From the NCBI GenBank assembly GCA_964525485.1, contig CAZGHH010000015.1, positions 1 through 22,735 of the forward strand: a stretch of DNA of 22,735 bases. The letters are read 5' to 3'. Below the pieces are notes generated by a model. It searched no databases and was not told where the DNA came from. It saw only the letters and a program-made list of their open reading frames with translations. The position numbers were made by a program, and so were the translations under genes. Below, piece by piece: positions 21,509 to 22,735 of this stretch (the first letter of the stretch is position 1; the number at the start of each line of letters is the position of its first letter). The DNA comes from DAONBD01 sp964525485 (GTDB lineage Bacteria > Patescibacteriota > Gracilibacteria > UBA1369 > LOWO2-01-FULL-3).

Positions 21509-21826
21509 TGGCTCCGGGGGTGGGATTCGAACCCACGACCAACGCGTTACACTTGGCCTTATCATTTCTGGTAAGAGTGGACTATATCATCATCCGTTTT
21601 GGCGGATGTGGGGCGCTATCTGGAAGATTATTGTTGGGACTCACTTCCTAGTCTCTGAACCTTCCTATCGATCAATCTTTTTGAGATTGCCCTGATAGGC
21701 TTGGCTGCGGATTGCCTTGGTCTCACGACTTTAGGTTTCCCGCAATTCACCCCATTTTCGACCAACATTACTGTTGGAAGCTGCAATATTTTACAGCGCG
21801 CTGCGCTACCGCTGCGCTACCCCGGA
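21509..21826 (-). tRNA. tRNA-Asn(GTT) interrupted by a group I intron
   Basis: Two exons join into a complete tRNA: the 5' exon 21826-21793 (34 nt) and the 3' exon 21549-21509, with CCA encoded. The acceptor TCCGGGG pairs with CCCCGGA (discriminator G). D-stem GCGC/GCGC, anticodon stem GCGCG/CGCGT (one G-U) and T-arm GTGGG/CCCAC with loop TTCGAAT are all intact. The spliced anticodon loop is CTGTTAA, giving anticodon GTT (Asn). The intron interrupts between the second and third anticodon bases (positions 35 and 36), so splicing is essential for function. It is transcribed from its own promoter. Its 3' end is 7 nt from the convergent ATPase stop. Confidence 0.93.
21550..21792 (-). other. Group I self-splicing-type intron in tRNA-Asn
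   Basis: This 243-nt intron has all four core sequences in order on the minus strand: P (GCGGGAAACC, 21743-21734), Q (AATCCGCAGC, 21713-21704), R (GTTCAGAGACTA, 21660-21649) and S (GATATAGTCC, 21588-21579). GACTA of R pairs with TAGTC of S (P7), and GCGG of P pairs with CCGC of Q (P4). P1 is exon GCTGT with intron guide GCAGC (21784-21780), ending in the required U-G pair at the 5' splice site. A P2 hairpin, CCAACA/TGTTGG, follows. The last base is G. There is no room for a homing endonuclease gene, so it is a minimal, probably immobile intron. Confidence 0.93.
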
Positions 21827-21853
21827 TTGTGAAAGATCTTTTAAAACAGCGAC

Positions 21854-21882
21854 AATATACTGAAGGGGAAAAGTATTTTCAA
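21854..21882 (-). promoter_or_regulatory. Promoter for the tRNA-Asn gene
   Basis: On the minus strand TTGAAA (21882-21877, 5 of 6) and TATATT (21859-21854, 5 of 6) are 17 bp apart. The predicted start near 21847 lies about 20 nt upstream of the tRNA 5' end. Confidence 0.6.
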
Positions 21883-21891
21883 CTAAATTTC

Positions 21892-22735
21892 TTAGTTTTG
21901 AGATTTCAATATGACGATCTCTCTAGCTACAAACTGATCATCGCGGTCGTATAGAAGGGTTTCTTTATTGAGGACTTTGTATCCGAGGCGGGCGAAAAAC
22001 TCTTTTGGATTTGGGAAAAAGTCGTGTTTGTTGTTTCCCAGGGCGAAGGCTGGGAGCGCGAGGATTATCGTGAGCGGACGGGAGAAATTTTTGAGCCAAC
22101 CTGAGTGAAGAGCCGCAATCTCATCGAATCTTTTTTGGCGTTCTTCAGGTTGGATGACGCGACTGGCCGGTAAGCCTAGGTATCCTTCAGTCACTATCGT
22201 GTCGACTTCTTTCGGAAGGTCTTTTTCGGAAAGTTCTGAGGCTTTTCGCTGGAAAACTTCTACTGATAATTCTTCCGGGTTTTTGTTGTTTGCAATTTTT
22301 AATGCTGTTGGGAAATTCTCTTTCAGCCATTCGATATTTTTTTTGGTGCCCTCGACTGCCTTGGTGTCTATGTCGGAGCCGATCGCTTGTTTTCCTTGGA
22401 GGAGTGCTTCCATGAGGATTGTGCCGGAGCCACAGAATGGATCGAAGACGAAGGCCGAATTTGGTGCGAGGTTTAGCATGATCTGTGCGAGTTTCGGTGG
22501 GAGCATGCCCATGCGAGCGTCGCGGAATGGTTTTTCGAAATCACGAACTGAATATGCGTCGATGTTTTGGATTGTGATGGATTTGGCTATATAGAGCGAT
22601 TTGCCGCGGATGATCGTGATGTCGATGCCTTTTGAGATTGCTTTGCTTTTATATATTTGGGCAGGGGATGGATTCATCCATGGTTTATTTACAAATCTGC
22701 AATTCAGCCCAAAAGATTTAAGAATTTTTTTAGAA
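21892..22735 (-). CDS. TRM11-like (THUMP-type) RNA methyltransferase, 5' end outside the window
   Basis: The frame is open past the first visible ATG (22677) to the window edge, and the upstream codons read as protein (LNCRFVNKPW), so the gene is 5'-truncated by the window rather than starting there. The visible part has the catalytic-domain layout of TRM11/TrmG10-type tRNA guanine-N2 methyltransferases: RDARMGMLPPKLAQIMLNLA, SAM loop DPFCGSGTILMEAL, GSDID, and TEGYLG where archaeal and CPR relatives have TEPYLG in place of the usual N/DPPY. A THUMP domain would be expected in the missing N-terminal part. Its likely substrate is tRNA. The tRNA-Asn gene follows on the same strand but has its own promoter. 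Confidence 0.85.
   Translation of the reverse strand, partial: SKKILKSFGLNCRFVNKPWMNPSPAQIYKSKAISKGIDITIIRGKSLYIAKSITIQNIDAYSVRDFEKPFRDARMGMLPPKLAQIMLNLAPNSAFVFDPFCGSGTILMEALLQGKQAIGSDIDTKAVEGTKKNIEWLKENFPTALKIANNKNPEELSVEVFQRKASELSEKDLPKEVDTIVTEGYLGLPASRVIQPEERQKRFDEIAALHSGWLKNFSRPLTIILALPAFALGNNKHDFFPNPKEFFARLGYKVLNKETLLYDRDDQFVAREIVILKSQN

Noticed and set aside
21550..21792. Homing endonuclease within the intron
   Set aside because: The intron is only 243 nt and fully occupied by the ribozyme core; no LAGLIDADG or GIY-YIG frame.
21465..21954. Short plus-strand frames across the tRNA region
   Set aside because: They cover tRNA exons and the intron on the opposite strand and have no protein-like features.
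1..22735. Recoding of TGA as glycine (code 25)
   Set aside because: Several well-conserved genes end at TGA at the expected length, and no conserved gene is interrupted by in-frame TGA.
1..22735. CRISPR array, insertion sequence or prophage
   Set aside because: No regularly spaced repeats, transposase, integrase or phage genes seen; the only tandem repeats are the 19-bp units and the in-gene 36-bp units.

Overview
The window is about 22.7 kb of AT-rich bacterial DNA with tightly packed genes. No intergenic stretch exceeds about 300 bases except the one filled by an interrupted tRNA gene. Several traits suggest a Candidate Phyla Radiation / Patescibacteria genome, perhaps Peregrinibacteria-like: small lone housekeeping genes, orphan methyltransferases, a stand-alone EF-Tu-domain-II-like domain, a DUF5652-like two-helix membrane protein, a group I intron in a tRNA, and starts without Shine-Dalgarno sequences. 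TGA is used as a normal stop (for example the P-type ATPase and the metallo-beta-lactamase-fold gene), so this is not the TGA=Gly code of Gracilibacteria/Absconditabacteria. The lineage is inferred from gene content only; no rRNA or phylogenetic marker was compared.

Layout. 1-6280, plus strand: an orphan SAM methyltransferase, a cytosine-deaminase-like amidohydrolase, a 49-bp palindromic repeat, an argininosuccinate-lyase-family gene, a Ser/Tyr/Arg-rich protein ending in an EF-Tu-domain-II-like barrel, and a cysteine desulfurase closed by a bidirectional terminator. 6300-7560: a minus-strand rubredoxin plus ferritin-like di-iron pair, diverging across 19-bp tandem repeats from dCTP deaminase. 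7640-8700: a second orphan methyltransferase behind a near-consensus promoter. 8794-15147, minus strand: a coiled-coil protein with four 12-residue repeats, rlmN, membrane pyrophosphatase hppA, a doubtful basic ORF that overlaps a candidate plus-strand small RNA, and an MFS exporter. 15310-17001, plus strand: YajQ, a second copy of the 49-bp repeat, a metallo-beta-lactamase-fold hydrolase and an Asp-rich protein. 17007-18212, minus strand: a DUF5652-like membrane protein and a KamA/EpmB-like radical SAM enzyme. 18329-21501, plus strand: an unknown protein and a PEEFP-type P-type ATPase. 21509-22735, minus strand: tRNA-Asn(GTT) interrupted by a 243-nt group I intron, then a TRM11-like RNA methyltransferase whose 5' end lies outside the window.

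How it works together. There is no single large operon. The clearest functional groups are the rubredoxin/ferritin-like pair (iron and oxidative stress), ion and energy transport (hppA, P-type ATPase, MFS exporter), and RNA biology (rlmN, TRM11-like methyltransferase, intron-bearing tRNA-Asn). Predicted sigma70-type promoters place transcription starts about 15-40 nt ahead of most starts, with AT-rich leaders and no Shine-Dalgarno motif. The strongest unusual items are the self-splicing-type intron inside the tRNA-Asn anticodon, the 49-bp structured repeat placed at stop codons, the tandem repeats between rubredoxin and dcd, and the possible small RNA at 13.6-13.75 kb.
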